Virus record (IMG/VR): IMGVR_UViG_3300027138_000036
Coordinates: 1-22,622 of that record
Strand: one strand, 5' to 3'
DNA length: 22,622 bases
Source of the DNA: a virus
A program made the position numbers and the translations under genes. This document shows, in pieces, positions 6,380-12,208 of the stretch; the first letter of the stretch is position 1, and each line of letters opens with the position of its first letter. The notes below the pieces were generated by a model. It saw only the letters and a list, made by a program, of their open reading frames with translations. It did no database searches and had not been told where the DNA came from.

Positions 6380-6408
6380 TTTACAACAATTCAGATCTGC
6401 CGTATAAT
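6380..6408 (+). promoter_or_regulatory. Sigma70-like promoter of the AAA+ ATPase gene
   Basis: TTTACA (6380-6385), a 17-nt spacer and TATAAT (6403-6408). The spacer shares AATTCAGATC with the promoter at 20281, and both continue with AGTCTTATGATG. The transcript should start near 6415, giving a leader of about 24 bases with AAGGAA ahead of GTG 6439. Confidence 0.85.
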
Positions 6409-6438
6409 AGTCTTATGATGAAATGTGAAAGGAACTCT

Positions 6439-7371
6439 GTGAATACTCTAAAAATCTCCATTAAGACCCTCCGTGATGGTAAATCTATCATTATGCTCGG
6501 TGATAAGAAAGTCACCACTGGCAAAACTGGTCGTGGTCTTGAGGAAGTTGTCGAGTTTCACTACAAGAAAATCACTGGTGTGAAAGCTCCTTTCAATCTT
6601 ATCGTTGGTAGCACTCCTATCGAAGAGTCCAAGTCTACCAAATTTGACATCAATCAGCGTTTCTCGTTTGTTGAGAAGTTGGTCGGTATGGTTGCTGACT
6701 CTGTTCAGCCCTCTGCCATTATCACTGGCGAAGGTGGTCTCGGTAAGACCTACACTGTGACCAAGACTCTTGAAAACAAGGGTTACAAAGACATTAGCGA
6801 TCTGGCTGACTTCCAAGTGGGCTCTGTGATTAACACTCGCAAGTGCTTCACCATGGTTAAGGGTTACTCGACTCCTAAAGGTCTCTACCGTACTCTGTTC
6901 GAAAACAACAAGTCCATTATCGTGTTCGATGACTGTGACTCTGTTCTGAAAGACCCAGTTGCGTTGAACCTGTTGAAATCAGCCCTTGATTCTTACGGTA
7001 AGCGTATCATCTCCTGGAATGCCGATATGAAAGACGAAGATCTGCCACGTAGCTTCAATTTCGAAGGTCGTGTAATTTTCATCTCTAACATGGACGATGG
7101 TAAGATTGACCAAGCCATTCGTAGTCGTTCCATGATGATCGATCTGTCCATGACCACTGAGCAGAAAATCGAGCGTATGGAAACGATCGCTCTGTCTGAC
7201 GAGTTTCTCCCTGAGTACGACAAGCAGATCGTTCGTGATGCGTTGGGTCTGATTCGTGAAATCAGTGCCGAGTGCAAGGAAATCAGTCTCCGTACACTGA
7301 TCTCGGTTTCCAAGGTTCGTGCTTCCAACACTGACTGGAAAGATCTGGCTACTTACATGTTGACTGCTTAA
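6439..7371 (+). CDS. AAA+ family ATPase
   Basis: The 310-residue protein has Walker A GEGGLGKT (97-104), Walker B IIVFDDCD (160-167), a sensor-1 Asn in VIFISNMDD (N217), and candidate arginine fingers in QAIRSRSMM (R228, R230). This is a compact single AAA+ module with a 90-residue N-terminal region of unknown fold. It would use ATP hydrolysis to remodel DNA or protein; the target is unknown. I chose GTG 6439 because AAGGAA precedes it by 5 bases, exactly as at the sister cassette gene (ATG 20339). ATG 6415 and 6418 are in frame, but would be almost leaderless. Codons favour CTG/CTC, CGT and GGT far more than neighbouring genes do, which fits strong expression or a different origin. It is flanked by its own promoter and a terminator at 7394. 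Confidence 0.85.
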   Translation: MNTLKISIKTLRDGKSIIMLGDKKVTTGKTGRGLEEVVEFHYKKITGVKAPFNLIVGSTPIEESKSTKFDINQRFSFVEKLVGMVADSVQPSAIITGEGGLGKTYTVTKTLENKGYKDISDLADFQVGSVINTRKCFTMVKGYSTPKGLYRTLFENNKSIIVFDDCDSVLKDPVALNLLKSALDSYGKRIISWNADMKDEDLPRSFNFEGRVIFISNMDDGKIDQAIRSRSMMIDLSMTTEQKIERMETIALSDEFLPEYDKQIVRDALGLIREISAECKEISLRTLISVSKVRASNTDWKDLATYMLTA

Positions 7372-7393
7372 TGGGGGTGGGGTACTCCACTAT

Positions 7394-7418
7394 GACCCTA
7401 CACTGTACAGGGTCTTTT
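7394..7418 (+). terminator. Rho-independent terminator after the AAA+ gene
   Basis: GACCCT (7394-7399) pairs with AGGGTC (7409-7414), followed by TTTT (7415-7418). It lies 22 bases after the stop of the ATPase gene and just before the next promoter. Confidence 0.65.
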
Positions 7419-7428
7419 GCGAAAGTGC

Positions 7429-7457
7429 TTTACAGAAAATTGCAATTGGAGTATACT
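7429..7457 (+). promoter_or_regulatory. Sigma70-like promoter upstream of 7488
   Basis: TTTACA (7429-7434), a 17-nt spacer and TATACT (7452-7457). The expected start is near 7464, with a leader containing AAAGGA before ATG 7488. It would feed the whole 7.5-9.2 kb small-gene module. Confidence 0.8.
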
Positions 7458-7487
7458 CCCTCTGTAGTCGAAAGAAAGGACACAAAA

Positions 7488-7595
7488 ATGTTGAAATTGA
7501 TCGGTCTGGTTACTGTTGTTTATTTCGCTTGGTCTTGGGGTGTGATCTCTGCAGTGGCTTACGTTGCAGCGAGCATTTTGCGTGTTCTGGTTTAA
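7488..7595 (+). CDS. 35-residue single-pass membrane peptide
   Basis: The product is almost entirely one hydrophobic helix (GLVTVVYFAWSWGVISAVAY) with Lys at position 3 and Arg near the end. ATG 7488 has AAAGGA 8 bases upstream and lies behind a good promoter. A longer in-frame reading from 7371 would cross the terminator and promoter and is rejected. No family is recognised; it may be a membrane-acting phage peptide. Confidence 0.55.
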   Translation: MLKLIGLVTVVYFAWSWGVISAVAYVAASILRVLV

Positions 7596-7602
7596 CGACT
7601 CC

Positions 7603-7634
7603 TCCATAGGGGGGTCTCCATAGAGGGGGGTCTC
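7603..7634 (+). repeat. G-rich tandem repeat in the intergenic leader
   Basis: TCCATAGGGGGGTCTC (7603-7618) is followed at once by TCCATAGAGGGGGGTCTC (7617-7634), the same unit with a two-base AG insertion. Each carries GGGTCTC, one base different from the GGGACTC core that is repeated downstream. Confidence 0.7.
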
Positions 7635-7652
7635 TATACACTACCCCTCTGT
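7620..7652 (+). promoter_or_regulatory. Leader hairpin AGAGGGG/CCCCTCT before 7667
   Basis: AGAGGGG (7622-7628) pairs with CCCCTCT (7644-7650), extended by one G-T and one A-T pair, around a 15-nt loop. It ends 14 bases before the ATG at 7667. There is no T-tract, so a role in translation or RNA stability is more likely than termination. Confidence 0.5.
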
Positions 7653-7666
7653 ATAGAAAGGATATT

Positions 7667-7810
7667 ATGGCTGCAGTGAAACACTTGATACATGACATAC
7701 TATACATGCTACGTATGCATGCATATGACTATGATTATGTAGCATACAAATTGAACATGAGTGTTAGTGATGTACGTGCAATTGCAAAGGACTATAGAGA
7801 TATACTATGA
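7667..7810 (+). CDS. Small helix-turn-helix-like protein (47 aa)
   Basis: The product (starts MAAVKHLIHD) is helical. Its second half DYVAYKLNMSVSDVRAIAKDY has the spacing of a helix-turn-helix (VAYKLNMSVSDVRAI), similar to sigma-region or resolvase-type motifs. AAAGGAT precedes ATG 7667. It ends in an ATGA overlap with the next gene. A DNA-binding role is an inference from this short motif. Confidence 0.6.
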   Translation: MAAVKHLIHDILYMLRMHAYDYDYVAYKLNMSVSDVRAIAKDYRDIL

Positions 7811-8031
7811 TTACTATTAGTGGACTGACTAAGCGACAAGTAGAGCTATTGGACACCATGTGGGATCTAAAGGACATGGAGGACTATGAGCAGTGGAGAG
7901 ATAGTCTTGATGAAGAAACTATGAATATGGTGGATACATTGGAGCAAATGGTCTTACTTGCGCAATCAGATGAAATTGCAGATTGCGATTGTGACAAAGC
8001 GTTGGCGTACTTGGATAAATTTATGCTATAG
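7807..8031 (+). CDS. Conserved small phage protein ITISGLTKRQ (74 aa)
   Basis: The sequence MITISGLTKRQVELLDTMW and its acidic continuation (DYEQWRDSLDEETMNMVDTLEQMVLLAQ, interrupted here only to show the region) are of a type I recall from many T4-like and other phages, always unannotated. It is acidic and helical with CDCD near the C-terminus. It starts in an ATGA overlap with the preceding gene. Its stop codon lies inside the left arm of a large hairpin at 8031. Confidence 0.75.
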   Translation: MITISGLTKRQVELLDTMWDLKDMEDYEQWRDSLDEETMNMVDTLEQMVLLAQSDEIADCDCDKALAYLDKFML

Positions 8032-8117
8032 GGGGTAGGGGTAAAAATGAGTCGAAGGGATTAAAGGGACTCCTGGGTCTTTTCCCTATGCTCGGTGAAA
8101 CCCCGACCCCTAATTTT
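8031..8117 (+). promoter_or_regulatory. Large structured intergenic element
   Basis: GGGGGTAGGGGT (8031-8042) can pair with ACCCCGACCCCT (8100-8111) over 12 positions, with one mismatch and one G-T. It encloses 57 nt that contain an inner hairpin AGGGA (8065-8069)/TCCCT (8083-8087). TTTT follows at 8114-8117. It could be a terminator with an unusually large head or a structured mRNA element. The first GGGACTCC copy (8066) is in its loop. Confidence 0.55.
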
Positions 8118-8134
8118 AAACGAAGGGACTCCTT

Positions 8135-8569
8135 ATGGGACTAAGAGTTAGAGTAGTGAAGAAGATTGGTGGCACTAAAATGTTATTCGGTAAGAATGGC
8201 GTCACTGGCTATAAGAGATTTGGCGATGTTGTGCTTTCTTATCATAGACCATATAAGAGTAAGGGGACTCCTGAAGAAACTTACTCTAACTATGATAGTG
8301 AGGATACGCCATGGATGACAGGGGTTTTCTGGAATATGGGGGTAATGGCTCTAGGATTCCTTGGGTTTAGTTATCTTTCGGGATCTATTCTTGCGGGACT
8401 CCTTTCCGCTTACATAGTGTATATTGGCATTCATACCTTCATTGTTGCATCTTATTGGAACGTGAATAAAGCTGATGTTATGCTGCAGTATTTTACTCCA
8501 GTATTTGGTGCATTTGTTCTTTGGTGGGCATATTTGATTTTGTTTATTGTTGCATTATTTTTAGTTTAA
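8135..8569 (+). CDS. Multi-pass membrane protein (144 aa)
   Basis: A polar N-terminal 65 residues is followed by about three hydrophobic segments (about residues 66-87, 90-112 and 122-144, the last ending WWAYLILFIVALFLV). No family is recognised. AAGGGA of the octamer copy at 8125 stands at Shine-Dalgarno distance from ATG 8135. Two further octamers lie inside the gene. It may be an envelope-acting accessory protein. Confidence 0.7.
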   Translation: MGLRVRVVKKIGGTKMLFGKNGVTGYKRFGDVVLSYHRPYKSKGTPEETYSNYDSEDTPWMTGVFWNMGVMALGFLGFSYLSGSILAGLLSAYIVYIGIHTFIVASYWNVNKADVMLQYFTPVFGAFVLWWAYLILFIVALFLV

Positions 8570-8586
8570 GGGACTCAGGCTATATT

Positions 8587-8850
8587 ATGAAATCTATTCG
8601 TGTATTTAAAACTGTTAATTATTGGATGGACGTACCACTGGAAGACGGACAGGATCCTGAGGAAGTAGTGGGGAATCTTAGGGACTCCGACTATACATCT
8701 TGGGACTCCGAGGAGATTGACTCTGGGTATTTCGAGGAAGAGGTAGACGACGATTATTACAATGATTCAATGGATGGAGACCATGATTCTGCAATGGCTT
8801 CCGCTGGATTTGGAACTGACGAAGATTATGGTTATTACGGAGAAGACTAA
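8587..8850 (+). CDS. Strongly acidic protein (87 aa)
   Basis: The first 20 residues (MKSIRVFKTVNYWMDVPLED) look folded. The rest is dominated by Asp, Glu, Ser and Tyr (FEEEVDDDYYNDSMDGDHD). Such a charge pattern is found in DNA-mimic and other host-takeover proteins, but also in linkers; the role here is unknown. I chose ATG 8587, with the GGGACTCA copy at Shine-Dalgarno distance; an upstream in-frame start overlaps the previous gene. Two octamers inside the gene encode RDSD and WDSE. Confidence 0.65.
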   Translation: MKSIRVFKTVNYWMDVPLEDGQDPEEVVGNLRDSDYTSWDSEEIDSGYFEEEVDDDYYNDSMDGDHDSAMASAGFGTDEDYGYYGED

Positions 8851-8960
8851 TGTTGGATACTAATTTGCATATTGTAATTCTATACGTTTTGGGGCTAGGA
8901 TTCCTTGCGGGACTCCTTGGCTGTGCACTTAATGCTTTTGTAAAGAGTATATTTAAATGA
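8850..8960 (+). CDS. 36-residue membrane peptide
   Basis: It starts in a TAATG overlap and ends in an ATGA overlap, so it is translationally locked between its neighbours. The sequence is one transmembrane helix (HIVILYVLGLGFLAGLLG) with Lys near the end. The GFLAGLLG part is encoded by a stretch that resembles two stretches of the gene at 8135 (CTAGGATTCCTTG at 8351 and 8896, and TTGCGGGACTCCTT). It may be derived from part of that gene. Confidence 0.55.
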   Translation: MLDTNLHIVILYVLGLGFLAGLLGCALNAFVKSIFK

Positions 8961-9190
8961 ATACCTTATTTGCGTTGATGATTGTAACAGGGGTAGGGGT
9001 ATCAGAGGGTTATACTTTCGCTTCGCTTAAAGATTGTCAAGAAGCATCCAATAGAGTGCGGGACTCCTTTTGTGTTGCCAAGATTCCAGTTCGAGTGGAT
9101 GTAGATATGGGTGTTGCAGGAACTATGTCTGTGGATCGTATGTTTGATCTATTGCAACACATGAAAACAAGAATGGAGAAATTGCAGTAA
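8957..9190 (+). CDS. Small exported protein with two cysteines (77 aa)
   Basis: The N-terminus MNTLFALMIVTGVGVSEGYTFA looks like a signal peptide. The rest contains SLKDCQEASNRVRDSFCVAKIP, a C-x(14)-C pattern common in small secreted phage proteins. A periplasmic protein with one disulphide is likely. It overlaps the preceding peptide by ATGA, contains the octamer at 9060, and carries one inverted TAAGCGAAGCGA copy (9018-9029). Confidence 0.65.
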   Translation: MNTLFALMIVTGVGVSEGYTFASLKDCQEASNRVRDSFCVAKIPVRVDVDMGVAGTMSVDRMFDLLQHMKTRMEKLQ

Positions 9191-9198
9191 CGATATCC

Positions 9199-9227
9199 TT
9201 TACTTTAATAAGGTTTTTCAGTAGAAT
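9199..9227 (+). promoter_or_regulatory. Sigma70-like promoter upstream of 9280
   Basis: TTTACT (9199-9204), a 17-nt spacer and TAGAAT (9222-9227, one mismatch to consensus). The transcript would start near 9234 and run through the genes from 9280. The -35 region shares CTTTACTTTAAT with the promoters at 14634 and 21120. Confidence 0.7.
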
Positions 9228-9279
9228 TTCCTTACAGTCGATTTTGGCTGGGTTTTAGAAAGTATCAAAGGTGTGGATT

Positions 9280-9501
9280 ATGGCTATGTGTGGATTTAAT
9301 TTAAAGTCAGTGAATGTTAAGTTATCGATTAAACAGGAAGAGCAAGTCGTGGTCGCTTCGCTTAGGAAGCATTGTTCTAATTTAGAACGTGAGTTGCTGA
9401 ATCATGCCATGGGGTATGACAGTATGACTCCTCAAGAGGTATCCGATAGCTTAGGATTTATTGAAAGTGCAACGTTGGTTATGAGACATTACGGAGATTA
9501 A
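9280..9501 (+). CDS. Hypothetical phage protein (73 aa)
   Basis: The product begins MAMCGFNLKSVNVKLSIKQEEQ and is soluble and helical with no recognisable motif. ATG 9280 has AAAGGTG upstream; an in-frame GTG at 9271 would take away that site. It holds the second inverted TAAGCGAAGCGA copy (9353-9364). The next gene starts two bases after its stop. Confidence 0.65.
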   Translation: MAMCGFNLKSVNVKLSIKQEEQVVVASLRKHCSNLERELLNHAMGYDSMTPQEVSDSLGFIESATLVMRHYGD

Positions 9502-9502
9502 G

Positions 9503-9688
9503 ATGGGATTGATTGGACGCTGGGAACCGAAGGATATGTACCAAGAAATTTGGAAACTCTGGGACGAGGGACTCCGTCCAGTCACAATCGCTGCGCTCTT
9601 AAATATTACACTCCAGGAAGTATACGATACCCTGGACGATGGGGACTCCTACGAGGAGATGGAAGTTTATGATGAGGATTTGATGTAA
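9503..9688 (+). CDS. Small helix-turn-helix-like acidic protein (61 aa)
   Basis: Residues 8-42 (MYQEIWKLWDEGLRPVTIAA and LLNITLQEVYDTL) have the spacing of a helix-turn-helix in which a short Trp-rich helix leads. The C-terminal 20 residues are nearly all acidic. GGAG stands 8 bases upstream. The last two exact GGGACTCC copies are in this gene. Its stop shares a base with the next ATG. Confidence 0.65.
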   Translation: MGLIGRWEPKDMYQEIWKLWDEGLRPVTIAALLNITLQEVYDTLDDGDSYEEMEVYDEDLM

Positions 9689-9969
9689 TGAGTTACGCAC
9701 GTTGGAGTAATAGTGCTTGGTATGCGTTTTATAACGTAAATGGTAAACTGTCTTTGTGGTATGATATGGATCACACGATCGATATTGACTATGAGGATTG
9801 TAAGACCATCACTGCAGAAGAGATTCAAGCTGTCTATGGCTGTACCGAAGAAGAAGCAGCTGAAGCCATGCGATATGTGGAATATTTCATGGAAGATTAT
9901 GACCCCAAGGATGGGGAGCAGTATCAAAAAGAGTTGGCAGAATTTATGGAGAAATTAAATGATAAGTGA
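9688..9969 (+). CDS. Conserved phage protein MSYARWSNS (93 aa)
   Basis: The N-terminus MSYARWSNSAWYAFYNVNGK with a following LSLWYDMDH is a pattern I associate with unannotated phage proteins. The C-terminal half is acidic and helical (EEIQAVYGCTEEEAAEAMRY). No function is known. It starts at a TAATG overlap and overlaps the next gene by 11 bp. Confidence 0.7.
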   Translation: MSYARWSNSAWYAFYNVNGKLSLWYDMDHTIDIDYEDCKTITAEEIQAVYGCTEEEAAEAMRYVEYFMEDYDPKDGEQYQKELAEFMEKLNDK

Positions 9970-10177
9970 TGAAAACCTAGAGAAGTTATCCCATGAGATC
10001 GATGATATGCTTGGCGATCTTGGGATTCGTTATGAGATTAATATGCTAAGTTTGTCCAGCGTAGTTCTGGCAAGACTTGCACTGATGAATATGTTTGTTG
10101 GTAATAGAGAAGACTTCAATCGTCTGATCCATGAAGCAGTTCTCCCTGTAACTGAAAAAGAAGTTTCGGTGCACTGA
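9959..10177 (+). CDS. Hypothetical phage protein (72 aa)
   Basis: A helical, soluble protein (begins MISDENLEKLSHEIDDMLGD; contains SVVLARLALMNMFVGNREDF). No motif is recognised. It overlaps the preceding gene by 11 bp and precedes the dioxygenase gene by 2 bp, so it is part of the same operon. Confidence 0.65.
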   Translation: MISDENLEKLSHEIDDMLGDLGIRYEINMLSLSSVVLARLALMNMFVGNREDFNRLIHEAVLPVTEKEVSVH

Positions 10178-10179
10178 TT

Positions 10180-10884
10180 ATGGTTGAGATTAAAGAGTCT
10201 TTCATTTCTGACGCTGACTGCGACTTGATTGTAGCAGAAGTCAAAGAACGTGAGAATAGTTGGAAATTCTACAAGGACATTCACGTACTTGGTAATAGTT
10301 TCTATCGTCATTTAATCTCAACGAACTTCGATCGTGACGCTGCATGGAAAAACTATTCAGAAACATTTGACACGGATAGTTTTGGGCAATCAATCTTACA
10401 TACAAAACTACAGGATCTTTATGGTGTATATGCTGTTCGATACATGAAGGGTTTTAGTAGACCTGGATATCAAATCGTCACACAGGAAACTCCACGCATC
10501 TGGCACTATGATGATGAGAAGTTGCGTTACCCATATGAGCATGCGTTTCCCGATTACATGAGATTTGACTACTTTGATGAAGTGTTTACGTATACGCTAA
10601 TGCTCACTGAGGGGAATTTTACCTATGAATATTATCCTCAGACATATTCCAAGTATAAAGAAGAACCTGAGTTTTATTGCAAAAAACATCATGGACTTCT
10701 TGGCGATGACTGCGACTGCGATCTCAAAGACCCAGTTACATTGTCATACAAAAAGGGCGATTTAATTATTGCAAAAGATCGTTACCTACATCGTGTAGGT
10801 GCTTCTACCTTTGCAAAAGACCAAAGAATAACTTTGCAAGGACATGGCGTGAGGAAAAATAAAGTTCTTTACATTTATTGGTAA
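10180..10884 (+). CDS. 2OG-Fe(II) oxygenase
   Basis: The 234-residue protein has a complete iron site: HxD at H109 and D111 (PRIWHYDDEK), distal H204 (DRYLHRVG) and the 2OG-binding R216 (DQRITLQGHG), preceded by the usual YKKGDLIIA strand. Length fits prolyl-hydroxylase-like phage dioxygenases. Residues 167-180 carry an extra Cys/His cluster (CKKHHGLLGDDCDC) that could bind a second metal. The family oxidises protein side chains, nucleobases or small molecules; the substrate here is unknown. The gene ends 18 bp before the promoter-linked start at 10903. Confidence 0.8.
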   Translation: MVEIKESFISDADCDLIVAEVKERENSWKFYKDIHVLGNSFYRHLISTNFDRDAAWKNYSETFDTDSFGQSILHTKLQDLYGVYAVRYMKGFSRPGYQIVTQETPRIWHYDDEKLRYPYEHAFPDYMRFDYFDEVFTYTLMLTEGNFTYEYYPQTYSKYKEEPEFYCKKHHGLLGDDCDCDLKDPVTLSYKKGDLIIAKDRYLHRVGASTFAKDQRITLQGHGVRKNKVLYIYW

Positions 10885-10896
10885 TTAAGGTATAAT
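10868..10896 (+). promoter_or_regulatory. Sigma70-like promoter predicting a leaderless mRNA (10903)
   Basis: TTTACA (10868-10873), a 17-nt spacer and TATAAT (10891-10896). Six bases (TATATT) separate the -10 box from ATG 10903, so transcription should start at or next to the A of the start codon. The 15-mer TATAATTATATTATG is identical at 14657 and 21143. Confidence 0.85.
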
Positions 10897-10902
10897 TATA
10901 TT

Positions 10903-11112
10903 ATGAACAAAGGTTTAACTATTCCCTTCGAAGTCGCCGATGGCATTACTCTTGCAACATTGCAAGATCAGTATGCTTATCTAAAAGAAGAACTGCGTGC
11001 TCACGTTGAGGAAGGTAAGTATCTTCATAAAGATGATGCGTATAACTCACAGTTTAAGTTGCTTCCTTCATTGGAAGTTTTAATTGAATATTTTGGTGGT
11101 AATTGTAAATGA
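10903..11112 (+). CDS. Conserved small phage protein, probable leaderless gene (69 aa)
   Basis: The product (GLTIPFEVADGITLATLQDQ, then an acidic helix, then LLPSLEVLIEYFGG) is a type I recall as strongly conserved and unannotated in T4-like phages. There is no room for a Shine-Dalgarno on the predicted transcript. Translation would need to start on a leaderless message. It ends in an ATGA overlap with the next gene. Confidence 0.8.
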   Translation: MNKGLTIPFEVADGITLATLQDQYAYLKEELRAHVEEGKYLHKDDAYNSQFKLLPSLEVLIEYFGGNCK

Positions 11113-11279
11113 CATACAAGCCAGGAATGATGTTGAAAGCCAAGACATCAGGAATCGTTATCAAGTTAATCTCTAAAAAGAATGGTAATGGTCACTGGAA
11201 CTCCATGAAAATTGGTCGTAAGAAAGCACATATGATCCACGAGGGAACTCTGGATAAATTTTATGAGGAAGTGAAATGA
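11109..11279 (+). CDS. Small basic protein (56 aa)
   Basis: The frame is bounded by ATGA overlaps on both sides. The product (begins MTYKPGMMLKAKTSGIVIKL) is basic and beta-rich, with GNGHWNSMKIGRKKAHMIHEG. It resembles small SH3-like domains in phage, but no family is recognised. Confidence 0.6.
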   Translation: MTYKPGMMLKAKTSGIVIKLISKKNGNGHWNSMKIGRKKAHMIHEGTLDKFYEEVK

Positions 11280-12208
11280 AAGTAGCAATCTGTAGCGATC
11301 TGCATCTTGAGTTCGGAGATATCAATCTGAAGAACGATCAGAATGCTGACGTATTAATTTTAAGTGGTGACATTTGTGTTGCCAGAGACATCGGTCGCCC
11401 AGATCCTAACAATTTTATGGAAGGTTCACGGAGCAGTCGCATCGTTGACTTCTTTAAGCGTTGCAGTTTTCAGTTTCCTCATGTGGTTTATGTAATGGGT
11501 AACCATGAGCATTATCATGGCGACGTTGCTGAGAGTGCCAACAAAATTCGCTCGATGCTGGCATCAAACATGCTAAGTAATGTCCATTTTCTTGATAAAG
11601 AAACTGTTGACATTGATGGTGTTCGTTTCATCGGTGGCACTTTGTGGACTGATATGAATAACGAAGATCCTGTAACTCTTGCACATATCCGTGGCATGAT
11701 GAATGACTTCCGTATTTGTGCAAACAGTAATCGTATACTTACACGTAAAGTTCCCGTTTACAAGAAAGATGAGAATGGTAACTACGTCACTGAGAAAGTT
11801 GGAGACATCAATCGCACTGTTCAAGATGGATTCAAATTCAAAGAAGAACCTGCGACATGGTGTCCTGAAGATGCAGTTGAAGACCACAAGAAGATGATTA
11901 AGTTTGTTGAGCATGTGTATTTGGATACGCCACTATCAATGAAAATTGTTGTGGTTGGTCACCATGCTCCAAGTAAATCTTCTACCCATCCTCGTTACAA
12001 AGATGAGACACTGATGAATGGTGGATATAGCAGCAATCTAAACGAATTTATTTTGCAGCGTCCAGGAATTAAGTTGTGGACTCATGGTCATACTCATGAA
12101 GACTTTGACTACATGATTGGTTCCACTCGTGTTGTGTGCAATCCTCGTGGTTATATCAACTACGAAGATCGTGCAGATCGTTTTGAATTGAAAGTGGTTG
12201 AAGTATGA
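11276..12208 (+). CDS. Calcineurin-like metallophosphoesterase
   Basis: The 310-residue protein has all five blocks of the family: D8 and H10 (SDLHLE), D32 (LSGDIC), N76 and H77 (MGNHEHYHGD), H230 (VGHHAPS) and H270/H272 (THGHTHED). These bind two metal ions and hydrolyse phosphomono- or diesters. Residues about 135-205 form an insertion between the third and fourth blocks, rich in charged residues, that may define the substrate. It could act on nucleic-acid ends, cyclic nucleotides or 2',3'-phosphates; the sequence does not decide. It overlaps both neighbours by 4 bp. Confidence 0.85.
   Translation: MKVAICSDLHLEFGDINLKNDQNADVLILSGDICVARDIGRPDPNNFMEGSRSSRIVDFFKRCSFQFPHVVYVMGNHEHYHGDVAESANKIRSMLASNMLSNVHFLDKETVDIDGVRFIGGTLWTDMNNEDPVTLAHIRGMMNDFRICANSNRILTRKVPVYKKDENGNYVTEKVGDINRTVQDGFKFKEEPATWCPEDAVEDHKKMIKFVEHVYLDTPLSMKIVVVGHHAPSKSSTHPRYKDETLMNGGYSSNLNEFILQRPGIKLWTHGHTHEDFDYMIGSTRVVCNPRGYINYEDRADRFELKVVEV

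Larger units (their letters stand above)
8066..9649 (+). repeat. Cluster of ten GGGACTCC octamers
   Basis: Exact copies start at 8066, 8125, 8264, 8395, 8681, 8702, 8909, 9060, 9568 and 9642, all on the plus strand. A one-mismatch copy is at 8570 (GGGACTCA). I found no exact copy elsewhere in the window and none in reverse complement. Two exact copies are intergenic. The eight in genes fall in three reading frames (GTP, AGLL or EGLR, and (R/W/G)DS), so selection acts on the nucleic acid and not on a peptide motif. Confidence 0.85.

Noticed and set aside
8066-9649. GGGACTCC as the trace of a repeated peptide motif or a CRISPR array
   Set aside because: It is read in three frames and occurs between genes, and its spacings are irregular with no longer repeat, so neither explanation fits.
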